A stretch of DNA of 64,000 nt from Astragalus membranaceus (lineage: Eukaryota > Streptophyta > Magnoliopsida > Fabales > Fabaceae): contig CM076848.1 of NCBI GenBank assembly GCA_039519185.1, forward strand, positions 31,849,917 through 31,913,916. The letters are read 5' to 3'. Below the pieces are notes generated by a model. That model did no database searches and was not told the origin of the DNA. It was given only the letters and a program-made list of their open reading frames with translations. Shown here one piece after another: positions 10,399-20,934 of this stretch (the stretch's first letter is position 1; every line of letters starts with the position of its first letter). A program made the position numbers and the translations under genes.

Positions 10399-11972
10399 GC
10401 ACTAACTATCGTCAGGCTCACGACGTTAAACAAGCGCTTCGCAGGAGGCAACCTGTGTTTTATTTTCAGTTATTTTCATTTTCTTTTAATTTGTTTCATT
10501 TTGTTTTTAGGAATAAAGCTTAGACTGCAAGCTCTCTCAGGGAAGTCACTCTTACTCTCTCATTTATTTATTTTTGTGCCAATTTGATATTTTGCATTGA
10601 GGACCATGTTTTATGCTAGTGTGGGGGAGGAGAGTTTAACTTTGTCAATTCATCTCTATTAATGCATATACCCACTACATATGTTGATAGCATTTTTTCT
10701 GGCTAGTTTTGGATATAGAAACTGAAAAAAAATAGAGATTTTGCCTTTAGGGGATCCCATAATCAATTTACTTGACAGACTTGTGCTTAATTGTAACTAT
10801 GAGGTTGTCCTTAGGAAGCCGATAATTAGCACTTGTCTCTGTTGAGTACTTTTTGTGAACCAGCTTCTAAATGTGAGATCTGAGCCTTCATAAGGGGATT
10901 GATACTAAATCATATATTTTTACCCCTTCTCTTTGTATGAGTGTGTTTCTCAATTTGCTACATTCTAGAATTTGTCTTTTGACCATTTCAAGGCGAAAAT
11001 TGATTTGCATCATGTAAAAAGATTTGGGGAATTTAGGTATTTTTCTGGCCTCAGAGTTGTTTATTGAATTTATCCATTAGTTGCCCCATTTGAGCCTATT
11101 TGTTATATTTTTTCTTTGGTACCCAGATATAATTTTTTCTTTTTTTGTGGTAACCATTGAAATTAAATTTGGAGCAACTATTGAAAGTTACAATTTTGTC
11201 CTGTATTTCAATTGTCTATCTCATCGGGACATAAAAACAAAATAAGAGTGGCGAATGTGGTTACAAGTACCTTTTCCTCCTATGAAAAATATAAAAAACA
11301 AAAATGAAAAGTTGGAAAGAAAAAAAAAGAGAACAAAGGAAAGCAAGAAGGAGGAAAAGACAAATCAAACGAATGGAAGAGCAAAAAAAAAAAAGTCTAC
11401 TCAAGAGCAAAAAGCAAAAAAAAAAAGAAGAGTGGACTCAAGAGAAAAAAAGAGTGAAGAAGGAAATTGAATTAATTTGGAGTTTGGGCAAAAAATTGTA
11501 AAATAGATAGGAGCTCCATATTTGATTTCAAATGTTACTATTCATTTTTTGTTTTTAGCCCTTTGATTATCCCTTCTTTCTTATTTCCTACCCTGCATGA
11601 ATTCACCCTGGCCCCATTACAACTCATGAAACCCCATCTTTTGCATGCATGTGAACTATTTAGTGGAGATTTGGTCAAATTACAAGCTTATGGTAATGTG
11701 CATTTTGTGGAAACTTGAGTGTATATTTCCCTAGTCCCTAATAACTTAGAGAGATTGTGAGCGAGTGCATTTGTTCACAAAAATGTATTCTTCAGGGACA
11801 TGAGCCTCTAATTGGGCAACCTTTTGACACATCATATGTGCTATGTTGTCTATTGTCTGTCATTGTGCTTCTAATTTTGGGTCCCTTATTTGGCTGTCTC
11901 TATTACTTATTGAAAATTTTGTTGAGCCAGAAAATTTGCTTGAGGACAAGCAAAAGTTAAGTGTGGGGGAGT
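10399..11972 (+). mobile_element. 3' non-coding internal region and polypurine tract of element 2
   Basis: About 1.6 kb without a gene. It includes a very A/G-rich part (11280-11510), whose Lys/Glu-rich readings I treat as non-coding. It ends with GAGGACAAGCAAAAGTTAAG and the polypurine tract before the 3' LTR. Confidence 0.65.
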
Positions 11973-12125
11973 TGATAAACTCCAATTTAATGCATTTTTA
12001 GGGGTATTTTCAGGTCTTGTTTAAAGCAATTATTACTAATTATATAAATCATTAACTTAATTTGCTCTATATTTTTCAGAAAAGAAGAAAATGCATAAAA
12101 AGAATGAAAGTCCAGTTTAAAGTCC

Positions 12126-12186
<61 letters not shown>

Positions 12187-13326
12187 ATGTAAGGGCCAGC
12201 AATTAAGTTGAAAGACAATACAAGGAAAAAAGTATAAGCCCCATGCATCAATTAAAGAAACAAGCCCAATTGAAGAAAGCTGGAGGTCCGTGAAATGATT
12301 AGAAGAGATGCAACCCAAATTCAAGGCAAGCAAAAAGTGAAGCCCATCAAATTGAGAGAAAGAAAAGTGACGCGAATAGAAAGAAAAAGGAGTTTTGGCA
12401 ATGCAAGGCTAATAATATAAATAGGAGGGCTGTACATACGCGAAATTGACGGAAGAGTGCCGCACAAAAACACAAACAACGCAAGCAACAGTACACACGG
12501 CAAGGAGAGGAGGGAGTTTTGGTACCCGTTTTTGACACTGTGAGAGAGCTCTGGAGCAGAAAAATGAGACTAAAATTTCAGGATCAGAAATTTCTCTATT
12601 CCGGGTTATTTTTATCTCTGTAATTTATGACTCCTAATTTTATTTTATTGTTCTCGAACACTGTGGATAGCTAAATCCTCTTCTAGGGTCTTAGGTGGAT
12701 CTTGCATGTTTAGAGACCTTTTTATGTTCTAATTTCATATCTGAATTCCGGTTTTTATTTTAATTAATATTGTCCTATTGTTTTTATTACATGATTAGGA
12801 TTAACTACCCTTTGCATGTTTATAATCAATTAGTTGATCAGCGACCGTACTGCAATTAGTTGGTGGACCTATAGGATAATTGGGGCTATAATTAGGGCAT
12901 GACCAAACCATAATTTAGTCTTCCAATCATTCAACCTTTTTGCTCTTTATGCTTTTCCTGAATTTAAATTCTTGCATGACCAAACGAGGGTTAATTCAGG
13001 AAAAAGAATATTAATCGCGAATGACCAAACGGATTAATAGTTTTAGTAAAGGGATTGGTAATTAAGTAAAATAAGGGAATTCAGGTAGGATTAGACATAG
13101 GGGGAATCGAAGATTGCAAGTGAAACCGTGATCCTAGGCCTCTCCATTTATTAAATCTAGTATTTTAATTCTAGTTATTTAGTTGTTTTTATTTTGTTTC
13201 TACAATCATCAAAATATTGGTTCGTCTAAACATTAAATAATCTCGACTAGTTTGGTACTTGTTAATTAATCCCTGTGGAGATGATAATCTTTTATACTAC
13301 TTCTGCGAAAGAGTGCACTTGCTCTA
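11973..13326 (+). mobile_element. 3' LTR of Athila-like element 2
   Basis: It starts TGATAAACTCCAATTTAATG. A pure (TA)n microsatellite lies at about 12127-12182. It ends at TGCACTTGCTCTA, short of the terminal bases AGTGTGTTTTTAACGCAACA present in the 5' copy. Sequence of element 1 (TCTGAGAAATTACTTGG) then follows. Confidence 0.75.
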
Positions 13327-13578
13327 TCTGAGAAATTACTTGGCAAGAAGCAGTCCAACTCATTTCTCATACTTGAACTTCTTTACTGTTTCCAAACAAC
13401 ACTCTTTATTTTCATGTCCAAAAACTTGTTACTATTATTTTGTTTGTTTCACTAACTTGTTAACTACTTAAACTTATAAATTAACATCAATCCCTGTGGG
13501 TGCCATATCTACTTTATCATTATATTACTTATTGCGATTGTGTACACTTGCACATCATCTTTTCGCACAACAAGTATT

Positions 13579-13596
13579 TGGCGTCGTTGCCGGGGA
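13579..13596 (+). promoter_or_regulatory. Primer-binding site of Athila element 1
   Basis: TGGCGTCGTTGCCGGGGA is one base different from the tRNA-Asp site of element 2 (GCC to GTC). It follows the rejoined 5' LTR of element 1. Confidence 0.75.
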
Positions 13597-13807
13597 TTGC
13601 ATTTAATTTTTACTGTTTAAGTTTTTAACAATATTAGCGAAGATTTTACTCTGGTGTTTGTTCCTTGGTGCTACAGCAGCAGGTGCTATAGCGCATGCCC
13701 AGGTCACAACCACCAGAATTTGAGTTAGGATCCCGAACTAGAAAGGAGATTTAGGAGACTGAGACAACTTCAGATATTACAGCAACTGAGACCTACAATG
13801 TCTAAAC

Positions 13808-14978
13808 ATGGTGGTAGGTCAAGCTCTGGCAGAGGTACCACACATGCGTGGTAGAACTAATTCTGGTAGAGGAGGTAGATCAGACCCAGGTGGTCGAGGC
13901 AGAGGACCACCCACTCTTACATTGCATGATCAAGAAGACTGGTACAGAAACCAATTCATCAACCAATGTCCTGCAAACATGGTAAATGATAGGGACAGAC
14001 CTATGAGGGACTATGCTGTGTTTGATCCCCAAACCATGGAGACAAGCATAGCTAGGCCTGTTCTTCAAACAGCTCATTTTGAATTCAAACCCATGATGTT
14101 CCAAATGCTCCAAACAGTAGGTCAGTTTGGTGGTTCTCCCCAAGAGGACCCATATTTGCACTTAAAACAATTTTTGGAGGTTTGCAGTAACTTTATCATT
14201 CCAGGAGTTAGTGATGATACATTTTGGCCAAAACTTTTTCCTTATTCCTTGAAGGATAGAGCTAAGGCCTGGTTAACTTCTCTAGAGCCTACCTCTATCC
14301 ACACTTGGAATGAAATGGCTGAAAAATTCTTGGCAAAATATTTTCCACCTAGTAAAAAAGCAAGAATGAGGAATGAAGTTACTCCATTCAAACAAAAAGA
14401 ATCTGAATCACTGTTTGAAGCATGAGAAAGATGGAAGGAGTTGTTGAGGAAATGTCCACATCGTGGCATACCAGTTATTATTCAGATGGAAACCTTCTAT
14501 AATGGATTGGACCCAAGTACCAGACTTATGCTTGATGCTTCTTCTGGGGGTGTGTTACTGAAGACCTCTTACAATGAAGCTTGTGAATTGATAGACAACA
14601 TTGCAACAAACAGCTACCAATGGCCAACAGAAAGGCTAACTCCACAGAAGAAGGAAGCTGGAGTCCATGAAATCAGTGAAGTCTCAGCTTTATCAGCACA
14701 AGTGGCCTCCCTCACCAACTTGATTAAAAACATGAACACCTCCAACGCTACAGCATCTGCTGCTACAATGGCAACAGAACCAACTGTGGCTGCCATTGAA
14801 CAAGCTCCCTCCAGGTTCAACTGTCTGTGTTTATTGTGGAGGAGAGCATCTGTATGAGGAGTGTCCAGGCAATCCTGTCTCTATAAACTATGTGGGATTC
14901 AACAAGAACAATAACCCTTATTCAAATACTTATAATCCTGGATGGAAGAATCATGCCCAATTTCAGATGGGGAGGTAG
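13808..14978 (+). pseudogene. Athila Gag with zinc knuckle (broken)
   Basis: The main frame starts at about 13808. It contains the retrotransposon Gag core: KPMMFQMLQTVGQFGGSP, then DPYLHLKQFLEVC, then LKDRAKAWLTSLEP and MAEKFLAKYFPP. A TGA at 14423-14425 replaces the Trp of the conserved AWERWKEL, and the frame continues beyond it to about 14850 through YNGLDPSTRLMLDASSGG. A frameshift near 14800 moves the zinc knuckle CVYCGGEHLYEEC (about 14826-14864) to another frame that ends at 14978. Gag would form the virus-like particle. Confidence 0.8.
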
Positions 14979-15259
14979 CAATGCTGCAGTAACAAATTCC
15001 AATGCTCCTACCAGACCACCAGGATTTCCTGCTCAGAACTATCACAGACAAACTCCCCCAGCTATAGGATAACTCTATGGAAACTCTATTGAAGTCATTC
15101 ATGAGTGATTGCAGAACCACTTTGCAAACTCATGAAGCATCAATAAAGAATTTAGAGACCAAGTCAGGTAGATAGCCTTAAGCTCTCACCCAAAGACCTA
15201 GTGGATCACTACCTTCCACTACAGAAGCTTCTACTTCCCATCCAGTAGGAAAGGAGCGT

Positions 15260-16241
15260 GTGAAGGCTATATCTCTGAGAAGTGGAAAAGATTTGCAAGG
15301 GCCATCAACTGTTCCAGGTGATGGAAAAAATAAAAAATCTGAAAAAGAAAAAAATCCTTCTCCAGACGCTATAGCATCTGATGTTGCACCTGCTCCATCA
15401 CCTAAGCTTGTTCCAGAATATCCTGCTCCTCCTTATCCACAAAGGCTAAAGAAGGCACAGGAAGACAAGCAATTCAACAAATTTCTAGAGGTGCTGAAAC
15501 AATTGCATATCAATGTTCCCTTGGTGGAGGCTCTCCAACAAATGCCAAACTATGCCAAATTTACGAAGGATTTCCTCGCCAAAAGAAAAAGATTAGGGGA
15601 AATTTGAAACAGTAACAATGACTGGGGAATGCAGCATGATCATGCAAAAAAAACTTCCAAGGAAACTTAAGGACCTTGGCAGTTTCACAATACCCTGTTC
15701 CATTGGAGATTTCTACTCTCGCTGTGCCTTATGTGACTTGGGGGCAAGTATAAACTTGATGCCCAAGTCCATATACACACAGCTGGGTGTAGGAACTGCC
15801 AGACCTACCTCTGTTACTCTTCAGTTAGCTGATAGGACTCTTGCCTATCCTGAAGGGATACTAGAGGATGTGCTAATCAAAGTTGATAAATTTGTTTTCC
15901 CTGTGGATTTTGTAATTCTTGATTTTGATGCAGATAAGGAGGTGCCTATCATCTTAAGAAGACCATTCTTAGCTACTGGAAAGACATTGATTGATGTGCA
16001 GAAGGGAGAATTGACCATGAGGGTCAATGATCAAGATGTTAAGTTCAATGTGCTGAGTGCTTTGAAGTATCCTGAAGCAAATACAGAAGAATGCTCATTT
16101 GTGGTCTCTCTTGACCAGGTGATTCAAAAACAATTTCATGAAAACAATGACCACTTGGGAAAGATTTTGGACAACAGTGAGAAGCATGAACTTGTAGAAG
16201 AAGGAGCAATACAAGAAGAGATGACTGTGAAAGAAGTTTAG
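15260..16241 (+). pseudogene. Athila protease region
   Basis: The first part (15260-15607) has AISLRSGKD, a Pro-rich linker and YPQRLKKAQEDKQFNKFLEV, the conserved stretch before Athila protease. After a stop the frame at 15618-16241 has FTIPCSIGD, the aspartic-protease motif DLGASINLMP (D at about 15740), LADRTLAYPEGILEDV and ILDFDADKEVPIILRRPFLA. These are all standard for Athila pepsin-like protease. It would cut the polyprotein. The stop at about 15605-15607 separates the two parts. Confidence 0.85.
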
Positions 16242-16316
16242 GCCAGAAGATATGAGTCACTTGAGCAAGAAAACTCAAACCTAAAGAAAAATGTTCCTTC
16301 CATTGAGCAACCACCT

Positions 16317-17480
16317 GTGCTAGAACTCAAAGAACTACCCAAGCACCTGAAGTGTGCCTATTTAGGGGAAGATGAAACCTTACCTGTGATTATTGCTTCT
16401 GACCTTTCAGAAGGGCAAGAACAGGATCTCATTGCTACCTTAAAAAGACATAAAAAGGCTATTGGATGGCAAATGGCAGACATTCAGGGGATTAGTCCAA
16501 CCATCTGCATGCACAGAATTGTCTTGGATGAGAATTCCAAGTACAGTATTGAAGGGCAGAGAAGACTCAATTCAATCATGAAAGAGGTGGTGAAGAAAGA
16601 AATCATCAAGTGGCTAGATGCAGGCATTGTCTATCCTATTTCAGATAGTGCATGGGTGAGTCCTGTGCAGTGTGTTCCAAAGAAGGGGGTGTGACAGTGA
16701 TTACCAATGACAAGAATGAACTGATACCAACAAGGACAGTTACATGGTGGAGGATATGCATGGATTATAGGAAGCTCAATAAAGCCACAAAGAAAGATCA
16801 TTTCCCTCTCCCTTTCATTGGCCAGATGTTGGATAGGCTTGCAAGAAAGGAATTCTATTGTTTCTTAGATGGTTATTCAGGCTACAATCAAATAGCAATA
16901 GTTCCTGAGGATCAACAGAAAACAACATTTGCATGTCCCTATGGCACATTTACTTTCAGAAGAATGCCATTTGGACTGTGTAATGCCCCCTGCAACCTTC
17001 CAAAGATGCATGATGGCAATCTTCTCAGATTTCATTGAAAAATCTATGGAAGTCTTCATGGATGACTTCTCTATGTTTGGGGAGACATTTCAATTGGGAT
17101 TATCAAATTTGGAGAAGATTCTGATCAGATGTGAAGAAACAATCCTAGTTCTCAATTGGGAGAAGTGTCACTTCATGGTGCAAGAAGGGATTATTTTGGG
17201 GCACAAAATTTCCAAGAAGGGATTGGAAGTGGAGAGAGCAAATATTGAAGTTATTGAGAAACTACCTCCTCCAACTAGTGTCAAAGGTGTCAGAAGTTTT
17301 CTTGGTCACGCCGGATTCTATAGAAGATTCATAAAGAAAATTTCTAAAATCTCAAAGCCATTATGTCAGCTCCTACAGCATGACATACCCTTTATCTTTG
17401 ATGAAGCATGTTTGGAAGCTTTTCAAAAACTGAAGATAACTTTAGTAACTGCACCAGTCATTGTGACACCTGACTGGAGT
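16317..17480 (+). pseudogene. Athila reverse transcriptase, in pieces
   Basis: The first piece (16317-16694) gives LKYAYLG-type sequence, RRLNSIMKEVVKKEIIKWLD and AWVSPVQCVPKKG. The second (to about 16990) gives CMDYRKLNKATKKDHFPLPF and QMLDRLARKEFYCFLDGYSG. The third, from about 16985 in another frame, gives ATFQRCMMAIFSDFIEKSME, then FMDDFSMFG, the catalytic YxDD box in its Athila form, then GHKISKKGLEVE and the thumb/connection sequence. Frameshifts lie near 16690 and 16990. It would copy element RNA to DNA. Confidence 0.88.
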
Positions 17481-17840
17481 AACCCTTTGAACTTATGTGT
17501 GATGCCAGTGACTATGATGTTGGAGCTGTATTGGGGCAAAGGTATGACAAAAAATTTCATTCAATTTATTATGCAAGTAAAACTCTTGTAGAAGCCCAAT
17601 TAAACCACACAGTCACTGAAAAAGTGCTATTAGATGTTGTCTTTGCATTTGACAAATTTAGATCATACTTGGTTGGCACAAAAGTCATTGTTTTCACAGA
17701 TCACTCTGCCATCAAGTATTTGATCTCCAAAAAAGATGCAAAGCCAAGGCTAATTAGGTGGGTTCTCCTCCTCCAAGAATTTGATTTAGAAATCCGTGAT
17801 AAAAAGGGGGTGGAGAACTTGAAAGAGAAAATGCAGGAAC
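17481..17840 (+). pseudogene. Athila RNase H domain (RT-RH)
   Basis: MCDASDYDVGAVLGQR, HSIYYASKTLVEAQLNHTVT, EKVLLDVVFAFDKFRSYLVG and VFTDHSAIKYLISKKDAKPR are the canonical RNase H of gypsy RTs (first Asp in CDAS, Glu in TVTEKE-type sequence, Asp in FTDHS). A shift near 17490 separates it from the RT frame. Normal family sequence stops after KKGVEN at about 17818. The next 28 codons are not Athila-like, so this is the truncation point. Confidence 0.85.
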
Positions 17841-17899
17841 AGCAAGTGGAGAAATCAAGGAATATTTCCCTGATTTCAAATCATAGGGCTCCGTGCATG

Positions 17900-18106
17900 T
17901 GAATAGCGACAGAATTTTCAGTCATTCGCTAATTCCCTCGCTAATTCTTTTGAGTTTTCAGCTTATTTATCCTCTCACACTTCTCTCTACCAATACACAC
18001 TCTTCTCTCCTACTCTCCTCACACTCTTCACTCTTCTCTCTTCTTTCTCTCCCACCTTCCCATAACTTCCACCATCACCACACCACCACCACCTACAAAT
18101 TCCTCT

Positions 18107-18154
<48 letters not shown>

Positions 18155-18289
18155 CGAATTCCTCTTCTCTCACCTACAAATTTCTTTCCTCTTTCTCTCT
18201 TATTCTCTCCACCTTCCACCACCACCAACACGAATTCCTCTTCCTCTCCTCTCTCTCTCCTACGAATTCCACCACCACCACCACTCTCA

Positions 18290-18335
<46 letters not shown>

Positions 18336-18784
18336 TCTTTCTCCCTTACTCTTCTCCTTCTCTCTCTACCCTAATCCACCCATCACCACCACCACGCCAC
18401 CTTCACCACCACCACCACTCTCACTCCCCTCTCTCTCTTCCCCCTCTCTCTCTCTCTCCCTTACTCTTCTCCTTCTCTCTACCTTAATCCGCCCATCACC
18501 ACCACCACGCCACCTTCACCACCACCACTCACCACTCTCACTCCTCTCTCTCTCTCTCTGGAAAACTTGATGATGATAATAATAATAATAATAATAATAA
18601 TAATTAAAATAATATAATAATAAATATATAAAAAAAGCAAGTTTAAAAAAGACAGACTTAGCGAGGAGCAATTTAGCGAGGGATTCAGTCCCTCGCTAAT
18701 TCCGTCGCAAACATGCATTAGCGACGGATTTGGGACCATTTGCGAGGGAAAAATCCCTCGCTAATGATCAATTTTTTTGTAGTG
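17900..18784 (-). mobile_element. CACTA (En/Spm) transposon remnant
   Basis: Read on minus, the right edge begins CACTACAAAAAAATTGATCA, the typical CACTA end. It is followed by subterminal copies of TTAGCGAGGGA and CGCTAAT in both directions, including the hairpin AGCGAGGGATTCAGTCCCTCGCT-like block at about 18670. Similar CGCTAATTCCCTCGCTAATTC repeats occur at 17926-17946 near the left edge, but the left CACTA end itself is not seen. The middle is CT and CCA/CAC simple repeat. No transposase is present. The 3-bp target duplication could not be confirmed. Confidence 0.7.
18100..18560. repeat. (CT)n and (CAC)n low-complexity tract
   Basis: Long CT runs (about 18110-18152, 18291-18330, 18540-18560) alternate with ACCACCACC runs and repeated CTACGAATTCCTC phrases. 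The tract lies inside the CACTA remnant. It gives long Ser/Leu-rich open readings with no real protein features. An (ATA/ATT)n tract follows at about 18576-18604. Confidence 0.8.
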
Positions 18785-19320
18785 GCATTTTGACATGGAG
18801 ACATGGTGTGATTCGCATCCGCGACCCCCGAAGGACCACCTTCTAAAGTGGCTTCCATTGTATGAGGTGTGTAATCGACAAGAAGTCCATAACGAGGCCG
18901 ATGGTAGCTTTGACCATTCACTCTAGTGGGATTGGGAAACCAGAGTTGTGAGGAGGAAAACTTGTAGCATAGTTTTCAGTATTCTCTACTGAAGCGCTTT
19001 CATCTGCATTTCTTTTTTTGAGAAGCTTCATGAGATCGACCATTTGATCTTTCAGCAATACCATCTCGCTCATTTGATCTTTCAATTTCGCAATGTCGTC
19101 CCTCAGCGCTTGGTTGTCTTCTGCAACCATGCTTCTTGCTTGAGAACGAGTCCAGTAGCGATGTTGACGAACTAGTTTGCCCTTTTTTTATTCTGGTGAT
19201 GGAGAGTACATGTTATGAGTACATGAATGGATGCATGAAATAATGAGCGGATGAGAATGCGCAAATGCATGAGCCTTATGATGTGCCAGGAATGCATGTA
19301 AATACTTATTATCAATTTTT
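18785..19320 (-). mobile_element. Ogre/Tat-like gag N-terminal fragment
   Basis: The minus strand encodes MVAEDNQALRDDIAKLKDQM and further heptad-like sequence (19130-18920). This is a predicted coiled coil like the start of the Gag-type frame of legume Ogre elements. Another frame continues with HRPRYGLLVDYTPHTMEATL. A leader with CATGCATG-type repeats lies upstream (19150-19320). The fragment is cut at 18784 by the CACTA end and at about 19320 by the LINE. The Ogre assignment rests on resemblance only. Confidence 0.45.
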
Positions 19321-20530
19321 GAAATAATGATGAGCATAATAACTGGAAGTTGGATGTGCTTCATCATATTTTACCAGGTCGGATGTATAACAAGCTGTTA
19401 TCCATGCCAGCGCCTGCTCCTTCTATGGGGTCGGATTTGCTCTTTTGGCCGAAAGAGAGAGCTGGTAACTTTACCGTTTCTAATGCGTATGTTTACCTTC
19501 GGAATGCTACGAGTTTGGGCAATGAGGTCAATTGGAAAACTATTTGGAAGCTTGATGTTCCGGAGAGAGTTAGAAGCTTTGCGTGGCAGATAATGCATGG
19601 TAAACTTCCAACAAGAGTGTATTGTAGTAGGTGGAGTAGGGATACTTCAGGTTGTTATCATTGTGTTGGGGTGGATGGGACTATTATCCATGTTTTGCGA
19701 GACTGTCCTCTTGCTATAGCTGTTTGGAAGTTGTTGGTGCCGCAAGATATGAGATCCAATTTCTTTGGGTATGATTTTGAGGCCTGGGTCCGGTTTAACG
19801 TAGGGGTAATGGATGGCTCGGGATGGAGGAATTTGTGGGCAACAACTTGTGGGGGTGGCGTAATAGAACAATGCATGATCCTAGCTTCTCTAGACCGGCC
19901 TTTCCTGCAACGGTGGTTCAGAGATATGTTCATGAGTATCAGGTGGGGAAGAATCAGTTAAATCCTGCTCAGGGGGGAGTTAGGAAGACGGTTTTAGTGT
20001 CTCGGAAGCCTGCGGTTGATGGCTGGGTCACTGTTAACACAGATGGTGCGTCAAAGGCGGGTGGTGGTATTAGCGGTTGTGGGGGGCTTGTGCGAGATCA
20101 TCATGGTAGGTGGCTTGGGGGTTTCACGCGATTCATAGGCGAGACTCACGCCTATATTGCGGAGCTTTGGGGGGCCTTAGAAGGGTTGCTGTTGGCTTGG
20201 ACCAAAGGATACAGGCACGTTGAGCTTCAATTGGATTCTAAGGTGGTGGTTTCTCAATTGACTGGCAATGGTTCCAGGACAATGAGGGGTAGGGGCTGGT
20301 ACATCGCCTCCAGCAGATGTTGCAGCGTCAATGGCAAATCAAGATCCTGCATATTTATCCTGGCATCTATTGCGTGTGAAGGTAGGGTAGGCATGCACTT
20401 TTGGGAGCACCCTCCGGAGCGCATTTTACAATTTTTGCATGATGATTGTATTGGAGTTTCTACTCCTAGATTAGTTTCCGTGTGACTCGTGGTTTTCGTT
20501 TCGGGCATTTGAGCCCCTATTATATTCAAA
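19321..20530 (+). mobile_element. 5'-truncated LINE (L1 type) with zf-RVT and RNase H
   Basis: The coding remnant from about 19323 reads WKLDVLHHILPGRM, then FTVSNAYVYLRN, WKTIWKLDVPERVRSFAWQI, and a zinc-binding region with CYHCVGVDGTIIHVLRDC. This is the zf-RVT segment that follows RT in plant L1 LINEs. Another frame from about 20015 encodes a plant LINE RNase H: GWVTVNTDGASKAGGGISGC (Asp), AELWGALEGLLLAW (Glu) and VELQLDSKVVVSQL (Asp). The element ends near TATATTCAAAAAA. Endonuclease and RT are missing because of 5' truncation. Frames are broken at about 19830 and 20290. Confidence 0.85.
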
Positions 20531-20635
20531 AAAGAATGGTAAAAATTGAATGAGAAACAAAGAGAAAGAAACAGAGACAGGAATCAAGAATTTTGAAGAG
20601 AAGCGTCTTCTGCTTCACGCTTAGCATTCTGTAGG
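20531..20635 (+). repeat. Copy of the ATG18 5' leader
   Basis: About 100 bp beginning GAATGGTAAAAATTGAATGA and ending GCGCTTAGCATTC-like sequence is nearly identical to 45620-45718, the leader just upstream of the ATG18-type pseudogene. A third, shorter copy is at 42551-42607. This copy begins exactly after the LINE tail and ends at a GTAGGGGTGTCAA element. Confidence 0.8.
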
Positions 20636-20905
20636 GGTGTCAATTTAGTCCATTATCCATCTCATCCATCCATAAGAATATCTATCGAATCCATCCATTA
20701 TGGGAAAACAAAGTTAATTTATTGGATCCAAACCATTCATTTAATTCATTGGATGGTTTTGGTCCACCCACTATATTTTTTCAAGTCCATCGGACTATTT
20801 TAAAAAAAATTAAAAAAAGTCCATTGGATCTAAAAAATATTTTCAGTTAAATTAAATTGCAAAAAACTATAACACTAAAATAAACTAAAACAAAATATAT
20901 ACATA
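20636..20905. mobile_element. hAT-like terminal segment
   Basis: TAGGGGTGTCAATTTAGTCC at 20637 has the look of a hAT-family inverted-repeat end. It is followed by repeated CCATCCAT/ATGGATGG words. Related ATGGATGG/CCATCCATT sequence recurs at about 39505-39570, but a clean second end and 8-bp duplication were not found. No coding sequence. Confidence 0.35.
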
Positions 20906-20934
20906 CTAGTGGGGTGACCCGTGCGATGCACGGG
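20906..20934 (-). mobile_element. Helitron 3' terminus (hairpin plus CTAG)
   Basis: On minus the sequence is a perfect stem CCCGTGC-ATC-GCACGGG, then TCACCCCA, then CTAG, with T as the next base (20905). A hairpin about ten bases before a CTRR end inserted before T is the diagnostic Helitron 3' end. It lies about 0.9 kb downstream of the helicase stop codon, as expected. Confidence 0.85.

Larger units (their letters stand above)
7359..13326 (+). mobile_element. Nested non-autonomous Athila-like element 2
   Basis: Two LTR copies flank a 2.8-kb internal region with a tRNA-Asp primer site (9180-9197), one open frame (9439-10398) and a polypurine tract (GTGTGGGGGAG, about 11961-11971). Protease, RT, RNase H and integrase are absent. 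The 5' LTR lacks its first 27 bases (compare 11973-11999), and the 3' LTR lacks its last 20-odd bases (compare about 9152-9173). The target is duplicated over 40 bp. The LTRs are otherwise closely similar, apart from a MITE in the left one and the lengths of their TA/CA repeats. Confidence 0.75.
6166..13572 (+). mobile_element. 5' LTR of Athila element 1, split by a nested element
   Basis: The LTR starts TGATAACTCATATTTATATG and resumes after the nested element (7359-13326). It ends just before the primer-binding site at about 13572 (CGCACAACA). Removing the nested element leaves an LTR of about 1.4 kb. A perfect 14-bp palindrome AGCGCTATAGCGCT lies at 6366-6379, and a 12-bp relative (ACGCTATAGCGT) at 7286-7297. 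A 40-bp piece (7319-7358) is repeated at 13327-13366 on the far side of the insertion. Confidence 0.7.
13573..17902 (+). mobile_element. Internal region of Athila element 1, truncated after RNase H
   Basis: The order is primer site, gag, linker, protease, RT and RNase H, the order of gypsy elements. It breaks off near 17840-17900, before integrase. The 3' part and 3' LTR are not in the window; CACTA-type subterminal sequence follows. Lineage markers of Athila are the protease motif DLGASINLMP and the RT motif FMDDFS. Several stops and frameshifts show that this copy is inactive. Confidence 0.85.

Noticed and set aside
11255..11501. Lys/Glu-rich open frames
   Set aside because: They come from the A/G-rich 3' non-coding region of a gypsy element, with no motif.
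17893..18570. 225-codon open frame rich in Ser, Leu and His
   Set aside because: It is the translation of CT and CAC simple repeats inside the CACTA remnant and has no domain.
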